From Bacteroidales bacterium UBA3856 (lineage in GTDB: Bacteria > Bacteroidota > Bacteroidia > Bacteroidales > UBA932): a stretch of 6,048 nucleotides of DNA. The notes under the pieces are model-generated. The model saw nothing but the letters and a program-made list of their open reading frames with translations, ran no database searches and was not told the DNA's origin. Where the stretch lies: the NCBI GenBank assembly GCA_002392525.1, contig DGHE01000100.1, positions 1 to 6,048 on the forward strand, written 5' to 3'. The position numbers and the translations under genes are program-made. Positions 1 to 5,762 of this stretch are shown in pieces. Every line of letters begins with the position of its first letter. The first letter of the stretch is position 1.

Positions 1-160
1 GCTTGTCGAAGGTGAAGCTGCCGTCCCTTTCCTGACGGCGCTTGCTTTCCGTAATGGTGAGGTAAAAGTCGTTGTTTCCCTTCGTGCTCTTCACGTCGAA
101 GAAATACGTACGCTTTCCGGCCCTGACGGGTTTTGAATAAACATCTTCTTCACTGTACAT
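1..160 (-). CDS. PUR-like DUF3276 family nucleic-acid-binding protein (5' part, runs off the window)
   Basis: The reverse strand opens at ATG 160-158 and stays open for 53 codons to the window edge. The visible protein begins MYSEEDVYSKPVRAGKRTYF and continues FDVKSTKGNNDFYLTITESK. The blocks 'VYSKPVRAGKRTYFFDVK' (residues 7-24) and 'FYLTITESKRR' (32-42) match my memory of the Bacteroidota DUF3276 family, small proteins of about 100 residues with a PUR-alpha-like fold predicted to bind single-stranded DNA or RNA. The alternation of basic and aromatic residues fits a nucleic-acid-binding beta sheet. The C-terminal half is missing here. No in-frame start lies upstream of this ATG before the AT-rich gap, and a -7 box sits about 30 nt upstream. 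The gene is divergent from nusB. Its specific function is unknown. Confidence 0.85.
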   Translation of the reverse strand, partial: MYSEEDVYSKPVRAGKRTYFFDVKSTKGNNDFYLTITESKRRQERDGSFTFDK

Positions 161-190
161 ACGTAATCCGTTTTTTGTGTTTTATAACTA

Positions 191-198
191 CAAATTTA
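191..198 (-). promoter_or_regulatory. Predicted -7 box of the DUF3276 gene
   Basis: Read on the minus strand, these bases are TAAATTTG, an exact match to the Bacteroidota -7 consensus TAnnTTTG. The implied transcription start is near 183-186, giving a leader of about 25 nt before ATG 160. I see no clean TTTG -33 element 19-21 nt upstream. The box lies about where the -33 region of the opposing nusB promoter would be. Confidence 0.5.
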
Positions 199-219
199 GG
201 GAAATAATTTAAAAAACAC

Positions 220-227
220 TAACTTTG
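220..227 (+). promoter_or_regulatory. Predicted -7 box of the nusB operon
   Basis: The bases TAACTTTG match the Bacteroidota -7 consensus TAnnTTTG exactly. The -33 element is weak: the nearest candidate is TTTA at 195-198. The expected start point is around 232-235, which leaves only about 11-14 nt before ATG 246. This would drive the seven-gene operon to 5709. The same 8-mer occurs by chance inside the DUF5606 gene (3246-3253), so the position in an AT-rich gap just before a gene carries most of the weight. Confidence 0.6.
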
Positions 228-245
228 CATAAATTTATTTGTTCT

Positions 246-1202
246 ATGTTAAATCGACGCATCCTACGAGTGAAGGCTTTCAAGGTCCTATACGCTTACG
301 CTGAAAACCCGGACCTCTCGCTCAAAGAAGTGCTCTCCAGCCTGGACGCTTCGGCCGAAGCCACTCGGGACCTGTATCTGTATATGCTGTCCATCGTCCC
401 CGCCCTCACGGCAGAGGCCGCAAGAAGGACAGAAGCCGCCCGCGGCAAGTTCAATCCCACCGAAGAAGACCTCCATCCCAACCTCCGTTTCGTGGAGAAC
501 GGAATATCGGCCCTCCTGGAGAAAGATCCCGACTTCCAGCGCCTTATAGAGAAGAAAAAGTTCTCCTGGGAACAGCAGGACTCCTTCCTTCACAGCCTCT
601 ATGAAACCCTTAAGACAAGGGAGTATTACCAGACGTACATGGCCGCCGAAGAATCTTCCCTGTCCCGTGACGCGGAACTCTGGAAGAACATCTTTGCCAG
701 CGAATTCGAAGACAGCGACGCCCTTGGTGCCATCCTGGAAGACGCATCCATCTACTGGGCCGACGAACTGCCGTATGTCCTGAACACCTGCATCGGCTCC
801 ATGGACGAGATGGCCCGCAGCGGCCGCTGGAGCTTCCCTCCGCTGTATCAGAGCGACATCCTCTCGGCCCGGGGAAAGACCGGCGTGGAGAGTGACCGCG
901 ACTTTGTACGCGCCCTCGTTACCGCCACCTACGGCCGTTTCAAGGAGTATGACGCCCTCATCGCGGAGTCGGTCTCCAAGTGGGACCGTGACCGCCTGTA
1001 CACCACCGACATCGTTCTCATCGCCATGGGCCTTGCCGAGGCCGAAACCTTCCCCGGCATTCCCGTGAAAGTGACCATCAACGAGTACGTAGAAATTTCC
1101 AAATATTATTCAACGCCCAAGAGCCACGGGTTCGTGAACGGCCTTCTGGACCGTCTCATCAAGGAACGCATGGCTTCCGGCAAAATCCAAAAGAACGTAT
1201 GA
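246..1202 (+). CDS. nusB: Transcription antitermination factor NusB (long Bacteroidota form)
   Basis: NusB with ribosomal protein S10 (NusE) binds boxA RNA and supports antitermination in rRNA transcription in the cytoplasm. The 318-residue product is about twice the length of E. coli NusB. Residues 3-17 (NRRILRVKAFKVLYA) are the classic N-terminal NusB helix. Residues 219-307 carry the C-terminal NusB half, with 'RLYTTDIVLIAMGLAE', 'GIPVKVTINEYVEISKYYS' and 'SHGFVNGLLDRLIKE' matching the signature IP..V.INE.VE..K......FVNG.LD. Between them lies a mostly helical, charged insertion of roughly 170 residues, as is usual in Bacteroidota. An in-frame TTG at 225 would add seven residues but lies inside the -7 box, so ATG 246 is the start. 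No Shine-Dalgarno is visible, which is normal in this phylum. The stop overlaps yajC by 4 nt (ATGA). Confidence 0.93.
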   Translation: MLNRRILRVKAFKVLYAYAENPDLSLKEVLSSLDASAEATRDLYLYMLSIVPALTAEAARRTEAARGKFNPTEEDLHPNLRFVENGISALLEKDPDFQRLIEKKKFSWEQQDSFLHSLYETLKTREYYQTYMAAEESSLSRDAELWKNIFASEFEDSDALGAILEDASIYWADELPYVLNTCIGSMDEMARSGRWSFPPLYQSDILSARGKTGVESDRDFVRALVTATYGRFKEYDALIAESVSKWDRDRLYTTDIVLIAMGLAEAETFPGIPVKVTINEYVEISKYYSTPKSHGFVNGLLDRLIKERMASGKIQKNV

Positions 1203-1540
1203 ATCTCCTCAGTGCAATCCTCCTGATGGGTCCTGCCGCCGCACCCGCCGGCGCGGACGGCCAGCAGCCCAGCGCCTGGCCTACCATCCTCATGTTCGGT
1301 GCCATCATCCTGGTGATGTGGTTTTTCATGATCCGTCCCCAGCGCAAGCAGCAGAAAGAACTCCAGAACTTCCGCAGCGGCCTCAAGAAAGGTGACAAGG
1401 TCGTCACCGTAGGCGGCATTTACGGGGAAATCGTGGAAGTGAACGAGAAAACCTGTCTTATCAAGGTGGACGGAGACGTGAAACTGCGCGTTGACAAGCA
1501 GGGCCTCGTGAAGGATTATTCCGAGTCTGCACAGCAGTAA
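1199..1540 (+). CDS. yajC: Preprotein translocase accessory subunit YajC
   Basis: YajC is a small inner-membrane protein that associates with SecDF and the SecYEG translocon. The 113-residue product has a short N-terminal hydrophobic stretch (3-10), an Ala/Pro/Gly-rich linker and one clear membrane segment at about 28-45. That segment is followed at once by the hallmark 'FFMIRPQRKQQKE' (42-54). The cytoplasmic domain has the conserved 'LKKGDKVVTVGGIYGEIVEV' block (62-81). The length is typical for the family. The start ATG is in the ATGA overlap with nusB, which implies translational coupling. Two bases separate its stop from ybbR. Placement after nusB is the familiar Bacteroidota arrangement. 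Confidence 0.95.
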   Translation: MNLLSAILLMGPAAAPAGADGQQPSAWPTILMFGAIILVMWFFMIRPQRKQQKELQNFRSGLKKGDKVVTVGGIYGEIVEVNEKTCLIKVDGDVKLRVDKQGLVKDYSESAQQ

Positions 1541-1542
1541 GC

Positions 1543-2508
1543 ATGTCCGGATTGGAGCACATCCATCCCAAGAAAGGTGGACTGGGCCGGGAATGGATAT
1601 TCCTGGTCCTGTCTGTTCTCCTTGCCTTCCTTATCTGGGTGCTCACCAATCTTTCCAAAGAGTATTCGGGTACCGTGAGCGTGCCCGTTGTGGCCGAGTG
1701 CAACATCGAGGGCCACGGTACGGAGTCGGCCAATACCGTTCTCGTGAGCGCCCGCTGCCGGGCCGACGGCTTCCGCCTGGTGCGGGAGAGCAGCCGCCAG
1801 GAGAGAAAGGTTGTGAAGGTGCGCTTTGACAGGGCCGACATGCGACGCCTGGGCCCCGACACCTACGGCATCATCGGCGGCGCCAAGAATTCCTACACCA
1901 ACCAGTTCTTCGGGGATAACGTACACGTGGAGGCCTTTATCACCGATACCCTCAAGTTCGTGTTCCCCCCCGAAAACCACAAGCGCGTGCCGGTGGAGGT
2001 TCCTCTGTCGGTGAGTTTTCGCTCGCAGTACATGCAGAGCGGAGCTATGACGGTGTCTCCCGACTCCGTCGTGGTGTATGGAAACGCCGACCGCCTGCAG
2101 GGTATCGAGAAGATCACCACGTCCCGCATCGTGATGACGGAACTTTCCGAGTCCCAGCATGGCGTGCTCCGGCTCAACGCTCCGCGCGGCGTGCGGCTTT
2201 CTACAGACCAGGTAAGCTATGAGATTCCCGTTTCCCGTTATGTGGAGCTGCAGGCCACTCTTCCCGTCGAGGTGCGGCACGTTCCCGCCGGACGCCAGCT
2301 GCAGGTATATCCTGCGCAGGCCCGGGTGGTGCTCCGCTGCGCCTTCCCGCTGGCCAAGGACCCGCTGGGCTCCGTGAAGCTGTACGTGGACTGGCGGGAT
2401 TTCAGTACCTCCCTTACAGGCCGATGTGCCCCGCGCATGGCTTCCGTCCCCTCCGGCGTGCTGGAGTACCGGGTAGAGCCCGAAGTCTTTGACTGCGTGG
2501 AACTGTGA
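1543..2508 (+). CDS. ybbR: YbbR-like domain protein, membrane-anchored
   Basis: This is a 321-residue single-pass membrane protein with a basic N-terminus (HPKKGGLGR), one membrane segment at about 18-36 and a long extracytoplasmic part. The segment ends in 'WVLTNLSKEYSGTVSVPV', the usual opening of Bacteroidota YbbR proteins. Beta-rich repeats follow. One is recognisable around 150-200, where 'RVPVEVPLSVSF' leads into 'VSPDSVVVYGNADRLQGIEKI', the YbbR-repeat pattern in which a P.sV.v.G....l..i motif ends each unit. A third, weaker unit follows from about 215. In Firmicutes, YbbR (CdaR) regulates the diadenylate cyclase CdaA. No cdaA is adjacent here, so that role should not be transferred. 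The stop shares one base with coaE (TGATG). Confidence 0.85.
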   Translation: MSGLEHIHPKKGGLGREWIFLVLSVLLAFLIWVLTNLSKEYSGTVSVPVVAECNIEGHGTESANTVLVSARCRADGFRLVRESSRQERKVVKVRFDRADMRRLGPDTYGIIGGAKNSYTNQFFGDNVHVEAFITDTLKFVFPPENHKRVPVEVPLSVSFRSQYMQSGAMTVSPDSVVVYGNADRLQGIEKITTSRIVMTELSESQHGVLRLNAPRGVRLSTDQVSYEIPVSRYVELQATLPVEVRHVPAGRQLQVYPAQARVVLRCAFPLAKDPLGSVKLYVDWRDFSTSLTGRCAPRMASVPSGVLEYRVEPEVFDCVEL

Positions 2509-3140
2509 TGAGCCGCAGAACCACCGTCATCGTGACGGGCCTTATCGGCAGCGGCAAATCGGCCGTATGCGCCCTGCTCCGTGAGCGGGGCATTCCTGTC
2601 TATGACTCCGACGCCCGCACCAAGCGGCTGTATTCCCGCAGCATCGGCCTGGTGGAAAACCTGGAAAAGGCCCTTGGACGTCCGCTGCGCGATATTGAAG
2701 GTAAACTGGACCGCCGCGCTCTGGCGCAGGCTATTTTCTCCAGCGATGACGCCCGGGCAGTGGTGGAGAGAATTGTGTATCCACTGGTACTCAAGGATTT
2801 CAAGCGTTGGAGAGCCCGGCAGAAAGGTGCACCCTTTGTGGTGCTGGAGAGCGCCGTCATCCTGGAAAAGCCCCTTTTTGACGGGCTGGCCGATGCAGCC
2901 GTGCTCGTGACCGCCCCGGATGCCGTACGCCTGGAACGGGTGATGCGGCGGGATGGGGCTAGCCGGGAGCAGGTCCTTGCCCGCATGGCCGCCCAGCACA
3001 TTCCGCTGGAGAAAGTGAGCGTGATCCTTTCCAACGACGGAACCCCGGAGGAGCTGAAAGCGGCGGTGGAGCAGGTCTTTTTCGGTAAAAATTCCTATAT
3101 TTGTAAGTTAATAGAGAAAACAATAAACGATGAAAACTGA
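2508..3140 (+). CDS. coaE: Dephospho-CoA kinase
   Basis: CoaE phosphorylates the ribose 3'-OH of dephospho-CoA with ATP, the last step of coenzyme A synthesis in the cytoplasm. The 210-residue product has a Walker A loop GLIGSGKS (11-18) after a short beta strand and 'GIPVYDSDA' (28-36), with the acidic residues D33 and D35 typical of the CoA-binding side. It also has 'GKLDRRALAQAIF' (65-77), 'VVLESAVILEKPLFD' (111-125) and the lid-like 'RLERVMRRDGASREQVLARMAAQ' (141-163). 'VILSNDGTPEEL' (172-183) matches the C-terminal N-D-G-T motif. The family's more usual second glycine in GGIGSGKS is leucine here. ATG 2508 overlaps the ybbR stop. A GTG at 2505 is in frame but less likely. The last 17 residues (194-210) have AT-rich codons unlike the rest and overlap the promoter and start of the next gene. 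Confidence 0.93.
   Translation: MSRRTTVIVTGLIGSGKSAVCALLRERGIPVYDSDARTKRLYSRSIGLVENLEKALGRPLRDIEGKLDRRALAQAIFSSDDARAVVERIVYPLVLKDFKRWRARQKGAPFVVLESAVILEKPLFDGLADAAVLVTAPDAVRLERVMRRDGASREQVLARMAAQHIPLEKVSVILSNDGTPEELKAAVEQVFFGKNSYICKLIEKTINDEN
3096..3103 (+). promoter_or_regulatory. Predicted internal -7 box for the DUF5606-rimO-lipoprotein genes
   Basis: TATATTTG matches TAnnTTTG exactly and lies in an abruptly AT-rich stretch (about 3082-3133) inside the 3' end of coaE. A start near 3109-3111 would give a leader of about 20 nt before ATG 3130. I find no TTTG at the proper -33 distance (about 3071-3075), so this is a half-supported promoter. It would let the downstream three genes be expressed apart from nusB-coaE. 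Confidence 0.5.
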
Positions 3141-3561
3141 TTTAGCAAAAACCCTTTCCATCCGTGGTCAGCACGGACTTTTCACCTATATCGCCCAGTC
3201 CCGCGGCGGCGCCATCGTGGAGTCCCTGGAGGACAAGAAGCGCTCTAACTTTGCCGCCAGCGCCGGCATCACCACCCTGGAAGACATCTCCATCTACACC
3301 GAGGAAGGCGAGGTAAAGCTCTCCGAGGTGTTCGGCAAGATGCACGAGGTGCTGGGAGAGGCCGATGCCCCTACCGCCAAGGCCGCCGACAAGGACCTGA
3401 AGGCTCTCTTCGAGAAGGCCCTGCCCAATTATGACGGAACCCGCTTCTACGTGTCCCACATGAAGAAGGTGGTGGAATGGTACAACTGCCTCAAGAAGTA
3501 CGCTTCGCTGGAGTTCATGACCGACGAGGACCGCGAGGCCGAGGCAAAGAAGGAGGCCTAG
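3130..3561 (+). CDS. DUF5606 family protein, function unknown
   Basis: This 143-residue soluble protein has no signal peptide or membrane segment. It matches my memory of the Bacteroidota-restricted DUF5606 family: an N-terminal beta-rich part with 'LSIRGQHGLFTYIAQSRGGAIVESLEDKKR' spread over residues 9-38, then 'ITTLEDISIYTEEGEVKLSEVF' (47-68). A helical part follows with 'LKALFEKALPNYDGTRFYVSHMKKVVEWYNCLKKY' across about 90-124. It ends in a very charged tail (DEDREAEAKKEA). The N-terminal half looks like a small SH3-like barrel, which is inference from the strand pattern. The gene overlaps coaE by 11 nt and ends 1 nt before rimO. An exact TAnnTTTG -7 box lies 26 nt upstream of the ATG. No function is established that I know of. 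Confidence 0.82.
   Translation: MKTDLAKTLSIRGQHGLFTYIAQSRGGAIVESLEDKKRSNFAASAGITTLEDISIYTEEGEVKLSEVFGKMHEVLGEADAPTAKAADKDLKALFEKALPNYDGTRFYVSHMKKVVEWYNCLKKYASLEFMTDEDREAEAKKEA
3550..3556 (+). promoter_or_regulatory. rimO: Shine-Dalgarno-like AAGGAGG before rimO
   Basis: AAGGAGG lies 6 nt before ATG 3563, ideal Shine-Dalgarno sequence and spacing. Bacteroidota genes seldom rely on such sites, and these bases also encode the Lys-Glu of the DUF5606 tail, so the match may be a by-product of the codons. It does support ATG 3563 as the rimO start. Confidence 0.35.
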
Positions 3562-3562
3562 C

Positions 3563-4876
3563 ATGCCCACCCTTCAGGTCATCACCCTGGGGTGCTCCAA
3601 AAATACGGTAGACACAGAGCATCTCCTCTATCAGGTACGGAATTCCTATGAAATCGTGCCGGAAGGGGAGGTGCGTCCCGTGGATGTACTCCTTGTGAAC
3701 ACCTGCGGCTTTATCGGGGATGCCAAGGAGCAGAGCATCCAGTACATTCTGGAGGCCGCTGCCCGGAAGAAAGCCGGAGAAGTGGGGAAGCTCATGGTCT
3801 TCGGCTGCCTGTCCCAGCGTTATCCGGAAGAACTGCCGGGGCTCATTCCGGAGGTGGACGGCTGGTTCGGCGCCCGTGAACTGGACCCGCTCGTGAAGGC
3901 CCTTGGCTGCACACCGGATCCTCAATCGGCCCACCGCCGTATCCGCACCGACGGCCGCCATCCCTACGCTTTCCTCAAGATTTCCGAAGGATGCAACCGC
4001 CGCTGCTCATACTGCGCCATTCCCTTCATCCGCGGGCCGCACCGGTCCGTTCCCATGGAGGTGCTGGTGAAAGAGGCCGAAGAGCTGGCTGCGCAGGGCG
4101 TGAAGGAGCTCGTTATCATTGCCCAGGATACTACCTACTATGGCCTGGACTTGTACGGAAAGCGCTGCCTGGCGGAGCTCCTTCGGCGCCTGAGCGCCGT
4201 GGAGGGCATCGAGTGGATGCGTATTCACTATTCCTACCCCGCAGACTTCCCCGAGGATGTGCTGGAGGAAATGGCGGTCAATCCCAAGGTGTGCCGCTAT
4301 ATGGACATTCCGCTGCAGCATGTCTCGGACGGAGTGCTGGACAAAATGCACCGCGGTGTGGACGGAGCGTGGACGCGGGAGCTTATCCGCCGCATGCGGG
4401 AGCGTGTGCCGGGGGTGGTCCTGAGGACTACGCTCATCGTGGGGCATCCGGGAGAATCGGCCAAAGATTTTGCCGAGTTGGTAGATTTTGTGAAGGAGGC
4501 GCGTTTCCAGCGGATGGGCGCCTTCACCTATTCCGAGGAAGAGGGAACCTTCGATGCAGAGAACTTCCCGGACAAAACGCGCGCTTCCGTCAAGAAGCAG
4601 CGGCTGGACAAGCTGATGGAGGTGCAGCGTGGCATATCCCTTGCATACAATGAGTCCCGGGTTGGAACCGAAGTACGCGTCCTGGTAGACGATTTCACGG
4701 ACGGCGTCCTTGTGTGCCGCAGTGAATTCGAAAGCCCCGAGGTAGACGGTGAGATCCTGGTTAAATACTCGGCGCAGGCCTTTGACGGCATCGAGCCCAA
4801 CTCGCTCGTGGGCGAGTTCCTCAAGGTGCGCATTACCGGCGCCGACGAATACGACCTTACGGCAGAAGTAATATGA
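3563..4876 (+). CDS. rimO: Ribosomal protein S12 methylthiotransferase RimO
   Basis: RimO is a radical-SAM enzyme that adds a methylthio group to a conserved aspartate of ribosomal protein uS12. The 437-residue product has all three domains. The N-terminal UPF0004 domain (1 to about 110) has the auxiliary-cluster cysteines C11 (TLGCSKNTVDTE), C48 (NTCGF) and C82 (FGCLSQRY). The radical-SAM core has C144, C148 and C151 in CNRRCSYC, followed by AIPFIRGPHRS. The C-terminal TRAM domain spans about 366-436. 'TYSEEEGT' (322-329) points to RimO rather than MiaB, where the equivalent is usually YS.RPGT. 'DIPLQHVSDGVLDKMHRG' is also typical of the family. No key residue is missing. It follows the DUF5606 gene by 1 nt and overlaps the lipoprotein gene by 4 nt. 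Confidence 0.96.
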   Translation: MPTLQVITLGCSKNTVDTEHLLYQVRNSYEIVPEGEVRPVDVLLVNTCGFIGDAKEQSIQYILEAAARKKAGEVGKLMVFGCLSQRYPEELPGLIPEVDGWFGARELDPLVKALGCTPDPQSAHRRIRTDGRHPYAFLKISEGCNRRCSYCAIPFIRGPHRSVPMEVLVKEAEELAAQGVKELVIIAQDTTYYGLDLYGKRCLAELLRRLSAVEGIEWMRIHYSYPADFPEDVLEEMAVNPKVCRYMDIPLQHVSDGVLDKMHRGVDGAWTRELIRRMRERVPGVVLRTTLIVGHPGESAKDFAELVDFVKEARFQRMGAFTYSEEEGTFDAENFPDKTRASVKKQRLDKLMEVQRGISLAYNESRVGTEVRVLVDDFTDGVLVCRSEFESPEVDGEILVKYSAQAFDGIEPNSLVGEFLKVRITGADEYDLTAEVI

Positions 4877-5709
4877 AACGCTTTGCATCTTGTGTAGCGG
4901 CCGCCCTGGCGCTGGTCGCCTGCTCCCCGCAGGTATATCCGCTGTACCTGGAGGTGCGTCAGCCCTCTTCTTCCGGGCTGGACCTTTCCCGCAAATCCAT
5001 GGGAATCGTGTTCATGGACAGTGTCAACCCCGCCGATTCCTCCTTCGACCGCAGTGCGGCATCGGCCCTGGCACGCGCGCTGGAGGAGGACTACTTCTCC
5101 GGAGCGGAGGAGGTGGGCCTGTACCATACGCCGTCCGCCGACTCCGTCTCGCTCGAGAAGATGCACACGCTGGTGATGGACAGCGGAAAGGATGTGGTAT
5201 TTCTGCTCTCCTCCCATCTGGGAACAGCCCGCTCCGACGGCTCGCTTCCGGTCTCAACGCGCCTGAGCGTGTACGACAGCATGGGGGAGGACAAGGTGTA
5301 CCGTTATTCGGGATCGGCCATCCTGCCGGCCCCGGGGGGTGCGGATGCCCCTTCGCAGCCCGAGGTCGTGGGCGAGCGCATATCGGCCCGCTTCCTTTCC
5401 AAATGGAAGACCGAGCGTTTCAGCTTCTATTATTTTGACCAGATTCTCTCGGACTGGGAGGCGCCCATCGAGCATGTGGAGGAGGGAAAACTGGCGAAGG
5501 CCATCGATGCGTGGGCTCCTCTCGTGAAAAAGGGAAACAGCCTCCAGAGAGCCTGCGCCGCCTACAACATGGCCATGGCGTTCTACCTCCTGGAAGACTA
5601 TGAAATGAGCCTTCTCTGGCTGGACTATGCAGACAAGCTGGAGAATGTTCCGCTGAGCGGAGGACTGCGTTCGCGGCTGGCTCCTCATTTGGAAAAGATA
5701 CAAAAATAG
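4873..5709 (+). CDS. Probable outer-envelope lipoprotein with TPR-like C-terminus (DUF6340-like)
   Basis: The 278-residue product starts with a lipoprotein signal: MKRF, a hydrophobic run and lipobox LVAC with Cys17 as the lipidated residue. Export by Sec and acylation in the periplasm follow. The middle part (about 40-190) is mixed alpha/beta, with 'SMGIVFMDSVNP' and 'DVVFLLSSHLGT' as likely core strands. Residues about 203-256 (EEGKLAKAIDAWAPLVKKGN, then RACAAYNMAMAFYLLEDYEM and SLLWLDYADKL) have the helix pair spacing and A/Y/W pattern of a tetratricopeptide repeat. The overall plan resembles the Bacteroidota DUF6340 lipoproteins, but I assign this from memory of pattern only. Role unknown; TPR suggests protein-protein contacts. 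ATGA overlap with the rimO stop implies coupled translation. It is the last gene of the operon, and the pckA promoter overlaps its 3' end. Confidence 0.8.
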   Translation: MKRFASCVAAALALVACSPQVYPLYLEVRQPSSSGLDLSRKSMGIVFMDSVNPADSSFDRSAASALARALEEDYFSGAEEVGLYHTPSADSVSLEKMHTLVMDSGKDVVFLLSSHLGTARSDGSLPVSTRLSVYDSMGEDKVYRYSGSAILPAPGGADAPSQPEVVGERISARFLSKWKTERFSFYYFDQILSDWEAPIEHVEEGKLAKAIDAWAPLVKKGNSLQRACAAYNMAMAFYLLEDYEMSLLWLDYADKLENVPLSGGLRSRLAPHLEKIQK

Positions 5710-5719
5710 AGTATCTTTG
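5688..5719 (+). promoter_or_regulatory. pckA: Predicted promoter of pckA (-33 TTTG, -7 TATCTTTG)
   Basis: TTTG at 5688-5691 and TATCTTTG at 5712-5719 are exact matches to the Bacteroidota sigma factor elements with 20 nt between them, the expected spacing. The -33 box lies in the last codons of the lipoprotein gene. The transcript should begin near 5724-5727, giving a leader of about 37 nt. It is the best two-part promoter in the window. Confidence 0.72.
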
Positions 5720-5728
5720 TGAACTATT

Positions 5729-5748
5729 TTAAAAATAAGTATTTTTAA
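5729..5748 (+). repeat. 9-bp inverted repeat in the pckA leader
   Basis: TTAAAAATA (5729-5737) and TATTTTTAA (5740-5748) are exact reverse complements separated by AG. The element lies a few bases downstream of the predicted pckA start point and 14 nt before the ATG. It could be an operator, a weak mRNA hairpin, or simply a result of AT-rich sequence. It is too AT-rich and has the wrong form to be a good intrinsic terminator of the upstream operon, although a T-run is present in the second arm. Confidence 0.4.
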
Positions 5749-5762
5749 CACATACACACTTT

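Noticed and set aside
225..245. In-frame TTG at 225 as an upstream start of nusB
   Set aside because: The TTG is part of the TAACTTTG -7 box and would precede the transcript start. The family's N-terminal helix begins right after ATG 246.
1516..2280. 254-codon open frame on the minus strand opposite ybbR
   Set aside because: It has no promoter, no domain and a His/Gly/Ala-rich translation. It mirrors the plus-strand codon bias of ybbR.
2505..2507. GTG at 2505 as the coaE start
   Set aside because: It is directly followed by ATG 2508, which gives the usual TGATG stop-start overlap and a typical CoaE N-terminus. GTG cannot be fully excluded but adds only one residue.
2238..2999. Long open frame on the minus strand opposite ybbR/coaE
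   Set aside because: It crosses the junction of two well-supported genes and its translation is low-complexity His/Gly/Arg-rich, typical of a shadow frame.
3246..3253. TAACTTTG inside the DUF5606 gene as a promoter
   Set aside because: It is identical to the nusB -7 box but lies in GC-rich coding sequence with no -33 element and no gene start nearby. It shows that this 8-mer can occur by chance.
4184..4199. CGGCGC-CTGA-GCGCCG hairpin as a terminator or regulatory stem
   Set aside because: It is within the rimO coding sequence and has no following T-run. GC-rich coding DNA gives such short stems readily.
4007..4888. Long open frame on the minus strand (293 codons) opposite rimO
   Set aside because: It lies fully antisense to a strongly conserved gene and its translation has no recognisable domain. 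Open antisense frames are expected when codons avoid A/T at third positions.
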